From: Bolinopsis microptera
Lineage: Eukaryota > Ctenophora > Tentaculata > Lobata > Bolinopsidae
Direction of reading: 5' to 3'
Length of the DNA stretch: 64,000 nt
Assembly (NCBI RefSeq): GCF_026151205.1
Contig: NC_087076.1
Location: 20,826,828 to 20,890,827, forward strand
The position numbers and the translations under genes were made by a program. The number at the start of each line of letters is the position of its first letter. Within the stretch, counting starts at the first letter, position 1. Below are positions 10,220 to 19,880 of this stretch, piece after piece. The notes beneath the pieces were generated by a model. The model ran no database searches, was not told the origin of the DNA, and saw nothing but the letters and a program-made list of their open reading frames with translations.

Positions 10220-12692
10220 TAGGAACCGACCGGATATCCGGCTGAATCCGGATCCGGCCGGATATCCGGCTTCAATATCCGGTTCCGGCTCCGGCTCCGG
10301 TTTCAAAAATTTTGCCGTATTTTTTGCCGGATATTTCATTTTTAAAATGTATTTCTAAAATCTTGAAATGCATATTTTTCGTCACATTTTAACTCGAATC
10401 CCTAAAATCAAAACTTTTTTCACTATACTTTGAAAAGCCAAAAAAATATTTTCGGCTAATAATGAACAGGGTAGCATGAAACGTGGAGAAAAGTGGTTTT
10501 CAGAAAAAAATTTTGACTTCAAAAATTTTCGGTTTGAGCACTGAGTGATTCTCGATACGTACCTCCTGTATCGAGAGATCCCGCTTCCGAGCTTGTGTTG
10601 CAAAGGGAAGGCTTACAACAGATTGTCGTGAAGCATATACTGCCGTTCCCTGAGAAAAGGCATTAAGTCCATTTTTACGAAATTTTGAGATATTGGTACC
10701 AAAATTTTCAGGAGAAGATTCTCTACAACTTAAGCTATGAATCAAGTTATGAAAATACTGTTTTAGCTGTCACGAAAGGCAGCTTAAGTCACAAAAAACT
10801 TGAATATTTAGCTCGTTATCCCAAAACATTCCCTGAGAAAAGGCATTAAGTACGTTTGTAGAGCCTTCTCTGTGGGAACTTTTTCTGTTTCCTGAGATTC
10901 CCTGAGAAAAGGCATTAAGTCCACTTTATTTGCAGTTTTTGTAGTTTTTGGCCTATAACTTCCGCAGCTTTAGTTATATCGAAAAGATTTTATGTGGTCG
11001 TTATCAGCTCAGCAAGCAAAAAGTTTTGGTACCAATATTTAAAAATTTAAATAAATATTATTTTCAACATTTTTGAACCCGAACACAAGGGTCCCCCCTT
11101 GTGTGAATTATTGAAACATTTTTTGAAAAATTTGGTGCTTTAAATATTGTTCAAATTTTTTTAACCCAAATTAATGCGTCTGACTAAATGCGATGCTGTA
11201 AAAATTATTTCAATATATTCGAGGAAAAATGGACTTACTGCCTTTCTAGAGAGGAATCGGTTAAATTCGATCCTGATTAAAGGCAGTAAGTCCGCAATTC
11301 CCTCAGAAAAGGCATTAAGTCCAATTCGGATGGGAAAATAGTTTAGTTATTCTGGAGAAAAATGGTTTTTATAGATCAGTGTTGGTGAATTTATGCTTTT
11401 AAGCATGTTTAGAACATATGTAATAAAGCTTATTGAATGGGAAAAGCGAGCGACCGATTTCATTCTCGGTATCAATTTGCATTTGCGGACGGTTATTCAA
11501 ATTAATATCATTTAATTTTGTTTGGGAAAGAAAGACATATATATTACTTCATCTTGTTACATTTTTACACGGTAAGTTAAGAAAACCATCTCGTTATTTA
11601 AAAGTAGCCGTGTTCCTCCAAACCTACGACTTTAAGGAACTAAAAGTAGCTGTATTTCGCCGTTAACCTACACCTTATACTGTATACTTCATGATTGGGT
11701 CGTAATTCAAAAGCTAATTTGACAAGAACTAGAAGTGGGGCTCATTGGGTCACTTAACGCCACTTGCGTCACACTCACAGTGAAGGTATGTGTTTTCTGA
11801 TCTAGGAACATGTACCTTGCTCGGATATTAGATTATGAAAATATGTGGAATTCTAATAATATCGATCCAGGATTGTTCCGCAGAAGCAATATTAAGAGGT
11901 GCAAGGATCTCAAAGGAACTTTTAATAGAATTCAACAATCAAAAGGTCGTACTCGTATGTGATTTGCCTTGAGTCACAGCAAAGGTATGTGTTTATTGCC
12001 TTTACAATTAGGTTACCTGTCTGCAGGAGTAGGACTATATCAGTATATCTGTATAATATATAGTCCTAGTCCTACAGACTGGTTATCTAATTGTCCAGCC
12101 TTATTATCTGGTATTGAGAGCTCCCGCTTCCGAGCTCGTGTTGCAAAGGGGAGGCCTGCCTTCCGAGATTGCGTTACCAGGGGAAGCCTCGAGTCCCCTC
12201 GAGACTACGTACTGCTTGTAGATCGTTGATTTGATATATTACCCTTGGCGGCTTGGCTATAATGTCTACTGCTAAACAGAAAACATCATCGGTCTGGTCA
12301 TACTACTCAGAGGAATGCGGAACCCCGTATGCACGTTGCAACAAGTGCTCAGTCAACTTGCAGCTTGCTGCTTACCTATCAGAATTTCAATTATGACTTT
12401 CATTTGGTTGAAAATTGTACGAAAATTAGCTAGAAATTATTCGAAAATTTAGGTGGGGCACGAGAACTGTTAGTTAGACTGTAAACACTATCTTATTGTG
12501 TGATTCCACATGATAATGACAAATATCTAAAAATAAGGATATAAATTTAAATTTTGCGGCATGTTCCGGCTGCCTTATATTTTACCCTCCAAACACCGGT
12601 TTTGGTCCGGCAGAATCCGGCTAACCGGATAGTAAATTGATATCCGGCAAGATCCGGTCCGGCAGCCAAAAGCCCATTCCGGTCAGTTCCTA
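10220..12692. mobile_element. hAT-like DNA transposon, internally decayed
   Basis: Ends are inverted repeats TAGGAACCGACCGGA and TCCGGTCAGTTCCTA (one mismatch). The same 8 bp, TTTGAGAT, flank both ends (10212-10219 and 12693-12700): an 8-bp target duplication is the hAT signature. Both subterminal regions carry many CCGGATATCCGG-like motifs (10230-10330 and 12565-12680), as expected of transposase-binding arrays. Inside are at least four copies of 'TTCCCTGAGAAAAGGCATTA' (10643, 10830, 10898, 11300), two copies of 'CCCGCTTCCGAGCT', and segments shared with 17155-18120. No full transposase remains; only a BED-finger-like ORF at 12262-12396. Confidence 0.75.
12262..12396 (+). pseudogene. BED zinc-finger remnant of a hAT transposase
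   Basis: A 44-codon ORF from ATG with SSVWSYYSEE followed by CNKC (residues 26-29) fits the first half of a BED finger (VW.YF then C-x2-C), the DNA-binding N-terminus of many hAT transposases. The second half, with the paired histidines, is missing; a stop follows at codon 45. Position near the right end of the hAT-like element fits an internally deleted transposon. Confidence 0.5.
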
Positions 12693-12929
12693 TTTGAGAT
12701 GTTGGCACAAGATAACTTTTCTTGCAAAATAGTATGCATGAAAGTAAAAACTGGCCCGATTAGAAAATCATTGACACACCCTATTTTGGTTTTACTGTAC
12801 CAGGAAGTGTGACGGTAATATATGTAGTTTAGTTAAAAACTTTTAACTAAAATAACAAGTCTGTCAGTTTGATAAATATGAAAACCCTTAGCTTTAGTTA
12901 TCTGCTAGAGTTGCATACCAGATACCGGA

Positions 12930-13195
12930 GGTATAGGGCCTGTCGTGATAATATCTTATCGCTTAGGTTCCACCAGGATCTGGTAGTCCTCATAATTCTG
13001 CGGTCTCCATGTATCGTCATCTCGCACAACTCCTTAAGAATCTTAAGAGTTTGGCATGTGAAAATTTACAGCCTTCCAGACATTGATTGGGTTAACGAGG
13101 TGTCACCCCAAGTGGAAGTATTTCCCTCTACAAACTGTTGCCATATTTTACCAGGTTTACTACAGAAATCTTGTCCTTAATTCGATTTAACCCGG
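12930..13195 (+). repeat. Dispersed repeat starting 'agggcctgtcgtgata'
   Basis: Shares a long, gapped match ('agggcctgtcgtgata', 'ataattctgcggtc', 'gggttaacgaggtgtc') with 53815-54010 in the same orientation and with 57100-57345 inverted. The 103-codon ORF across it is not conserved in the other copies and is not considered a gene. Confidence 0.65.
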
Positions 13196-13324
13196 TATCT
13201 AGGTATGTGACTGAAAATTAAGGAGCTGCAATATTCTGGATAAAAAAAATTTCATCATGTCACTGTCGAGTATCGAACGATTGTCTAGTTTTGAGACGAA
13301 TTTAGCGAACTGAGGATTAGAAAA

Positions 13325-14385
13325 CGTAGTGCCGATAAAGTAGAACAAATTATACGAAAAACTTTTAATATTCAAAAAATAAACTACGTAGCTAGTTTCG
13401 CGTGACCCAAAGATTACAATTAATGTAATCATTGATTCAAGGTTCTTCCACCGTCAACATTGATTATTTGGCCAGTTAAGTACTGATTACTAATCACAAA
13501 GTCCACTGCATTCCCAATATCCTCCGCGCTCCCAGTTGCTTTAAGCGCAGTCTTGGCCACAACATCCCGTTTGTACTCCTCACCATGTTTCCCCTGGATC
13601 CAGGATATTGCTCCAGGACTGACCCCATTAACCCGTACTCCACTCCGTCCCAGCTCCAGAGCTGCAGACTGTGTCAAGGCTATCAGTGCAGCCTTGGATA
13701 CCGAGTAAGCGGTGTGATGTAGGAGAGGCCTGGTACCGTGAATATCACAGATGTTGACAACACAGCCTTTGTTGGGTGCAAGGTGCTTTGTTGCTGACTG
13801 GATGAGGAAGAAGGGGGAACTAAGGTTTGTCATCAAGATCTTGCTCCAAACCTGAGAGGAATAAATGGTTCGGTATTTACCAATCATAAAAGGGCATTTG
13901 AATTTATTCAATGATCAAAAATTCAGGGTTTTGGGCATGTATTATTACATCCTGTTGGTTTACAACAAGCAAAAATAGTAGCAAATCTAGACTTTTCAAA
14001 ACCAATTTTCTTGCTTTTTCGCCTATATATAATTATTTCTCTGCACGACCAACTTAACTAAATAAGCCTTAAATATAGTGTTAGTAGCAGAAAAGTTATA
14101 CCTCTTGATCGGTTGCAGAGAAGTGTGTCTGGTAGGAAAACAGAGCATTATTCACCAGCACATCTAATCTACCCCACGTTGAACAACAAGATCGACAACT
14201 TTTAGTGAGGTCTCCCCGGTGAAACAGAAAATCACCGGAACAGCGAAAGACTTGTCCACTCGTGGCATCATTCAAGAGTGCCGCGAGGTCATCAGCCTCT
14301 TCCTTTCCGTTACATAGTGGATGGCAATATTATAACCGTTACGGTGGAGTCATGTGGCGAGTGATCTACCATCTTGCTAGACTAA
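13325..14385 (-). pseudogene. Inverted partial copy of the pteridine-reductase-type SDR
   Basis: The reverse complement repeats 15985-17150, except for about 130 bp (16956-17088) missing here. The terminal exon (13851-13429) is intact: 140 codons, two amino-acid changes relative to 16495-16914, YSVSK catalytic pair kept. The intron (14101-13852) is also well conserved. The upstream exon remnant (about 14385-14102) has many one-base indels and no usable frame, and there is no FolB/FolK part. This is therefore most likely a non-functional duplicate; the sharp contrast between a preserved terminal exon and a broken first exon is odd. Sequence errors in the broken part are an alternative. Confidence 0.75.
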
Positions 14386-14393
14386 CGGAATCT

Positions 14394-14500
14394 TGGATTT
14401 CCGTGTTTTATAGACTGGCTGTGTCAGTCTGGATTTCCGTGTTTTATAGACTGGCTGTGTCATGACTCACACGGCTTGCTGTGTGCACGGCTTGCTGTGT
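14394..14500. repeat. Short tandem duplication
   Basis: A unit of about 36 bp ('ggatttccgtgttttataga' then 'ctggctgtgtca') occurs twice, followed by two copies of 'cacggcttgctgtgtg'. The rest up to 14825 has no gene but would contain the 5' flank of the next gene. Confidence 0.75.
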
Positions 14501-14825
14501 GATGCTCAGTGATCACACCGCTCTCTGAATGAATCGTGCGATATTTGGTATCATACCTTTAATTTTGAATTCGCAACAAAAGCCGGTAGAATTCTACACT
14601 TATGTTGTTTCGGTATTAAGACCTTCGCTTTGCAAATTTAGTATTAATTTACATAATTGTTCACCGTTGACAAAGTCTTTAGCATACCAACTTATAATGA
14701 TTTGTACTTTTAGGTTGTAATTTTGGTTTCATTTCATTTCAATTTGTCCCATTTGGTTTTTTAACAACCAATTGTTATATTCTCCTAAGTAAAAGCACGA
14801 TGTTAATCATAACCACCTACTTCAG

Positions 14826-16917
14826 ATGGCAGATATTTTGGAAGTTAACAGTCTCCAAGTAAGGACACAAGTGGGATTCAGCCCCCACGAGCTGAACAAG
14901 CTCCAGGAGATCAATATCACATTCAAACTGTACACAGACACTTCAACAGCTGGGCAAACTGATGATATTCAACATGGTATCAACATCAAACCTGTCTGTA
15001 AAGAAATCATCAGCCACGTACAAGGAAAGAAATACGCGCTAATAGAGGCTATCGCTGAAGATGTCGCCTGTATCTGCTTACACAGTGGAGAAAACCTAAG
15101 GGTAGATGTGAAGATTGAGAAACCGAACGCTATCCGTTTCTCCAAGTTTTCAGCGGTCACCATCAGTCGGGTGCTATCAGATCTACCCTCATATGACGTC
15201 ATCATCTCCATCGGTTCAAACATTGAGCCTGCAATAAATGTTCCGGTAGCATTACGACAAATCTGTCAACGTGTTGGTCCTATTTCTAATATTTCAAAGT
15301 GCTACCAAACGCCAGCCATCGATTCTTCATGTTCCGAAGACAAGAAAGGGGGCAGTTTCTATAATGTTGCTGTAGAGGTTTCAACTCATTTCAACCAAGT
15401 AAAGCTGAAAGATGAGCTTTTGAGGATAGAAGATGATATGGGACGTGTTCGAGATTTGAATGACAAGTTCGCGCCACGCTGTATAGATCTGGACATATTG
15501 TTCCAGGCGAGTAGCACTCCTGCTAGTGGAGCTCAGACTTGGCTAGACGTGAAGGATATTAAACGGTTTCCTCACGTCACAGTTCCAATATCTGATATCA
15601 AACCACACTTCAAAAGTGATGCCACGGCTGGAGCGTCCATTCTTTTGCTGGCTCAGCAGCTTACTAAGTTACGTGTTCCTTAGGATTACTTCCCGCAAAT
15701 TGAGCTTGAAATTCCTGAAGGGGAATTCGGAAAGGCAACTGATGCTTGTGTAAATGAACCTGGTGTAAAACTTAATGGTTGTATCCAACAGAAGGCATGC
15801 AGCAATGATGAAAATACCGCCGATAATAAAAAAGAAAATATTAAGACACCCAAAAACAATCTGAGCGCCTCCTCCTACAAAACAACAAATGAGCTGTCAT
15901 CATGTGACACCATCAGCAAACAATCCAGTAACAAAGTAGCTCTCGTTACGGGGGGTGCCAGCAAGATTGGAGCTCACCTCAGCCACAGACTCCACCGTAA
16001 CGGATATAATATTGCCATCCACTACTGTAACGGAAAGGAAGTGGCTGATGACCTGACGGCACTCTTGAATGATGCTCGAGAGGACTCTGCTATCGCTGTT
16101 CAGGCTGATTTCTCTGCTTCACCCGGGGAGACCTCACTAAAAGTTGTCGAACAAGTTGTTCAACAGTGGGGTAGATTAGATGTGCTGGTGAATAATTCCT
16201 CTGTTTTCCACCAGACACCCATCACTGCAACCGATCAAGAGGTATAACTATTCTGCTACTTACACAATATTAAAGGCTTATTTAGTTAATTGGTCGTGCA
16301 AGAGAACTAATTATATATAGGCGAAAAAGCAAGAAAATTGGATTTGCCCAAAAGTCTAGATTTGCTACTATTTTTGCTTGTTGTAAACCAACGGGATGTA
16401 ATAATACATGCCCAAAACCCTGAATTTTTGATCATTGAATAAATTCAAATGCCCTTTTATGATTGGTAAATACCGAACCATTTATTCCTCTCAGGTTTGG
16501 AGCAAGATCTTGATGACAAACCTTAGTTCCCCCTTCTTCCTCATCCAGTCAGCAACAAAGCACCTTGCACCCAACAAAGGCTGTGTTGTCAACATCTGTG
16601 ACATTCACGGTACCAGGCCTCTCCTACATCACACCGCTTACTCGGTATCCAAGGCTGCACTGATAGCCCTGACACAGTCTGCAGCTCTGGAGCTGGGACG
16701 GAGTGGAGTCCGGGTTAATGGGGTCAGTCCTGGAGCTATATCCTGGATCCAGGGGAAACATGGTGAGGAGTACAAACGGGATGTTGTGAGCAAGACTGCG
16801 CTTAAAGCAACTGGGAGCGCGGAGGATATTGGGAATGCAGTGGACTTTGTGATTAATAATCAGTACTTAACTGGCCAAATAATCAATGTTGACGGTGGAA
16901 GGACCTTGAATCAATGA
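14826..16917 (+). CDS. Dihydroneopterin aldolase - HPPK - pteridine-reductase-type SDR fusion, with in-frame TAG
   Basis: Exon 14826-16241 and exon 16495-16917 join in phase 0 across a 253-nt intron (donor GAG|GTATAA, acceptor CTCTCAG). Codons about 1-118 are a FolB-type aldolase (LIEAIAEDVA, VDVKIEKPNA with the expected lysine). Codons about 124-285 are HPPK/FolK (SIGSN, FYNVAVEVST, then RCIDLDIL). After a low-complexity linker, codons about 369-612 form an SDR (TGGASKIG, LDVLVNN, YSVSK, VRVNGVSPGAISW, GQIINVDGG) most like pteridine reductase PTR1/FolM. In folate synthesis FolB makes 6-hydroxymethyl-dihydropterin and FolK pyrophosphorylates it; PTR1/FolM enzymes reduce pterins. A TAG at 15681-15683 interrupts the frame, which continues open for over 180 codons. 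It may be a true stop, a sequence error or a short unrecognised intron ('cttag' is acceptor-like). The ATG follows 'ctacttcag', so a 5' non-coding exon or spliced leader is possible. Confidence 0.8.
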
Positions 16918-17150
16918 TTACATTAATTGTAATCTTTGGGTCACGCGAAACTAGAGAAATGATTTTAAAATTCGTTACTTTGACTTGCATCGCACTAAAG
17001 TGACAGATTGAATTTGATATTTTATTGTTTTTTTACTGTGACAATCAAAATATCAATTGGTCTGATTATGTATGTAAGCAGTTTAGTTGCTATTTTATTT
17101 TTTGAATATTACAAGTTTTTCTTATAATTTGTTCTACTTTATCTGCACTA
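15985..17150. repeat. Right arm of the inverted duplication
   Basis: Pairs with 13325-14385 in opposite orientation; the spacer is about 1.6 kb and contains the FolB/FolK coding region. Homology continues past the stop codon ('ctttgggtcacgcgaaacta') and, after 130 unmatched bases, again at 17090-17150. Confidence 0.85.
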
Positions 17151-17154
17151 CGTC

Positions 17155-18120
17155 GGATGAGATCCAATTGCCTCGTAATATTGCTTCTGCGGAACACTCC
17201 TGGCTTCTCAATACTCCGTCCCCAGAAAAATTTGTGAAACGAAAAGTCTAACTGATAGTGCTGATTACTGATTAGTGCACCGGTCCTGCTAGGTTCAAGC
17301 TGGAACTGTAACTTTCCTCCTTGAACTCATAGTTACCTCCTGACGTGACCTCTTCGGTTATGTGATTGATGTAATTAATCGAAGCTTTTTTACAATTTGT
17401 AAACCGTGAATGAATGGGAAAAGCGAGCGACCGATTTCATTCTTGGTATCATTTTGCATTTGCAGACGGTCAATCAAATTGATATCATTTCCTTTTGTTT
17501 GGGAAAGAGAGACCCTGACAGCGGTCCACTCTATACCCATGATTATGGGTTTTGGTCAAATACCCAATCGATTTCTCAGGACAAACAAATAAAATCAAAT
17601 GTCGTATCGCGATTTATTTGATTTCATTTTAAATTGTTGGCATAGAGTTTACTGTTTTATTAGAAATTTCTTTGAAAGAATCAACAGAAGTTGAAATTGC
17701 AGTACGTTGTTTTTTATAAAGTAGAGAGCAGTTAGAATTTGTGTTACCTGGACAATTAGATTACCAGTCTGCAGGACTGGTAATACTTATATACAGATAT
17801 ACTGATATATTCCTACTCCTGCACTCCTGCAGACTTTGAAACTTTGAAAGAATCAACAGCAGTTGAAATTGCAGTACGTTGTTTTTTATAAAGTAGAGAG
17901 CAGTTGGAATTTGTGATACCTGGACAATTAGATTACCAGTCTGTAGGACTGCAGTACTACTTATATACAGATATACTGATATATTCCTACTCCTGCACTC
18001 CTGCAGACTGGTGGCTTTTAATTGAATTTCACGATCAAAAGGTCGGATGAGATCCAATTGCCTCGTAATATTGCTTCTGCGGAACACTCCTGGCTTCTCA
18101 ATACTCCTTCCCCGGAAAAT
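17155..18120. repeat. Mosaic of repeats, partly shared with the hAT-like element
   Basis: 'gatgagatccaattgcctcg' with its flank occurs at about 17157 and 18045, and inverted at about 11860-11905. The block 17405-17515 matches 11425-11540 in the same orientation ('gggaaaagcgagcgaccgat'). 17672-18011 is a tandem duplication of about 170 bp whose units each end in a palindrome ('ccagtctgcaggactgg', 'cctgcactcctgcagactgg'). The 123-codon minus-strand ORF here comes from these repeats. Confidence 0.65.
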
Positions 18121-18399
18121 TACAAAGATCAAACTAATTATATGACGCAGTATAAGTTATATAAACTGGTGCTGGAAGGTGAGCAATACGGCTAATGAAA
18201 AACTTATAGTTATATAGTCTTGTAAAAGATGGAAATGGATCGAAGAATGTATGAAATGAAAGGACGCTGTGAGAATGAATGTTTCTTAAGATAACACAGT
18301 GGGGATCTGCTCAATAAATTAAAGATATGTACCTGTATTCTTAAAGAGAGTTCCCTTGATAGATGTTTTATGGATAAAAAGAATGCTGTGTGAAAATAT

Positions 18400-18933
18400 C
18401 AGGAGGTGACCGGGACATGATTTCAGGCCTGACCGGGACCGGGACCGGGATACAAAATGTGACTTGACCGGGACCGGGATAGCTCAAAATTGAGATTATC
18501 AATTTACCGGGACCGGGACCGGGATGAAAAATGTGACTTGACCGGGACCGGGATAGCTCAAAATTGCCAATCCCGGTACCGGGATTCCCGGTACCGGGAA
18601 TTCCGGTCGATTACTGGTTAATTCATGATCATAATTTATTACTCAAACTTGTTTAACAATTTTAAACATTGTTGTATTTGGCTCAGAGGATGTTTAAAGA
18701 TGAAATTCACAATGAATGAAAGGAAAAACTTAAAATCACAGTGAATGAAATTATGTATAAGATCCCGGTCAAAATCCCGGCAAATTTGAGTGATTTACCG
18801 GGACCGGGACCAAGAATCCCGAATTAACCGGGACCGGGACCGGACCGGGATCATAAATAAATAAATCAGCATTTGACCGGGACCGGGACCGGGACCGGGA
18901 TAGCTCAAAATTGCCAATCCCGGTCACCTCCTG
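18400..18933. mobile_element. hAT-type MITE with CCGGGA arrays
   Basis: Perfect 16-bp terminal inverted repeats, CAGGAGGTGACCGGGA and its complement, are flanked by identical 8-bp GAAAATAT (18392-18399 and 18934-18941). The interior is filled near both ends with runs of ACCGGGACCGGGA, in both orientations, and has no transposase. TIR length, CAGG start and 8-bp duplication identify a hAT-type MITE. Confidence 0.85.
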
Positions 18934-18984
18934 GAAAATATGAATAGACAGATATGAATAATTTAAAAGAAAGATAGGCTTCAA

Positions 18985-19560
18985 ATGGTGCTGGAGGATA
19001 GGTTATCAAGTTATCCTGGAGTAGCATCTTATGATGATTGATATGAACTGACACATAAGTGCAATGACAGGTTGACTGGACGACACTAATTATGATAATG
19101 TAATAACATGATGAAGCCGCAAAACTGGAACTTAAAAATGTGAGCGAAAGAGTTGTTTTAAAACAATGCTGGAATATCGAACAAATATATGAATGTGTTA
19201 CCATGTGCCTTTAAGATAGCACATATTGAATCTGCGTAAATCTGCGTGTGAAAGAAGATACATATTAGTGTTCCCAGAGCGGGTTCCCAGGAAAGGTGGT
19301 TCAGAGATATTTAAAATAAATGTGTTAAAATGTGTAAAGAAAGATATGAATTATGATTAGATATCAAAGCAGCAGTTAGCGGTGTTGGAGGATAGGTTGC
19401 CAAAATAATCAGGAGTAGACTCTTATAATGATTGATATGAACTGACACATAAGTTAAATGACTGGATGACTCGTAATATTATTTTGTAATGTTATGATGA
19501 AGCCGCAAGATTGAATTTTAAAGTTGTGAATGATAGAGTTGTCTTAAAACACCAGATTTT
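18985..19560. repeat. Diverged tandem repeat, about 390-bp period
   Basis: The segments 18985-19170 and 19375-19560 match ('gaggataggtt', 'tgattgatatgaactgacac', 'atgatgaagccgcaa'), and weaker traces occur at 18160-18360. The MITE at 18400 is inserted in this array. No gene is seen up to 19880. Confidence 0.6.
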
Positions 19561-19880
19561 TTATTATGTTACCAAATCTTCAACGGGGTCTTTGTTGTCT
19601 CTGTCGTAGTAGTTCCATTATGTTGTCTGGTATGACTTTTTCTTCGTTTTATTACGTCGTGTTACCATCCAAGATAGTATCTAAGGTTGCCTCAAAACAT
19701 AGTGCTAATACTTAGCCAATATCGCTCTCCAGTAACCATGTCATAGATTGCACAGAACATAGTGCAATCACAAGGCAAAAATGCGCTCTCTCCACTAATT
19801 ATAATTATATAGAGAGCCAGCTCGAAGAGCAGTAAAAATTGATATGTACAAAATTAGCAATTTGGAACTCAGATGTATAT

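Noticed and set aside
12869..13180. 103-codon plus-strand ORF
   Set aside because: It lies in a dispersed repeat whose other copies (53.8 kb, 57.3 kb) do not keep the frame.
14969..15223. 84-codon minus-strand ORF
   Set aside because: Shadow of the FolB-FolK coding frame.
17761..18132. 123-codon minus-strand ORF
   Set aside because: Its repeated 'LQECRSRNISVYLYIS' comes from the tandem duplication at 17672-18011, not from a protein repeat.
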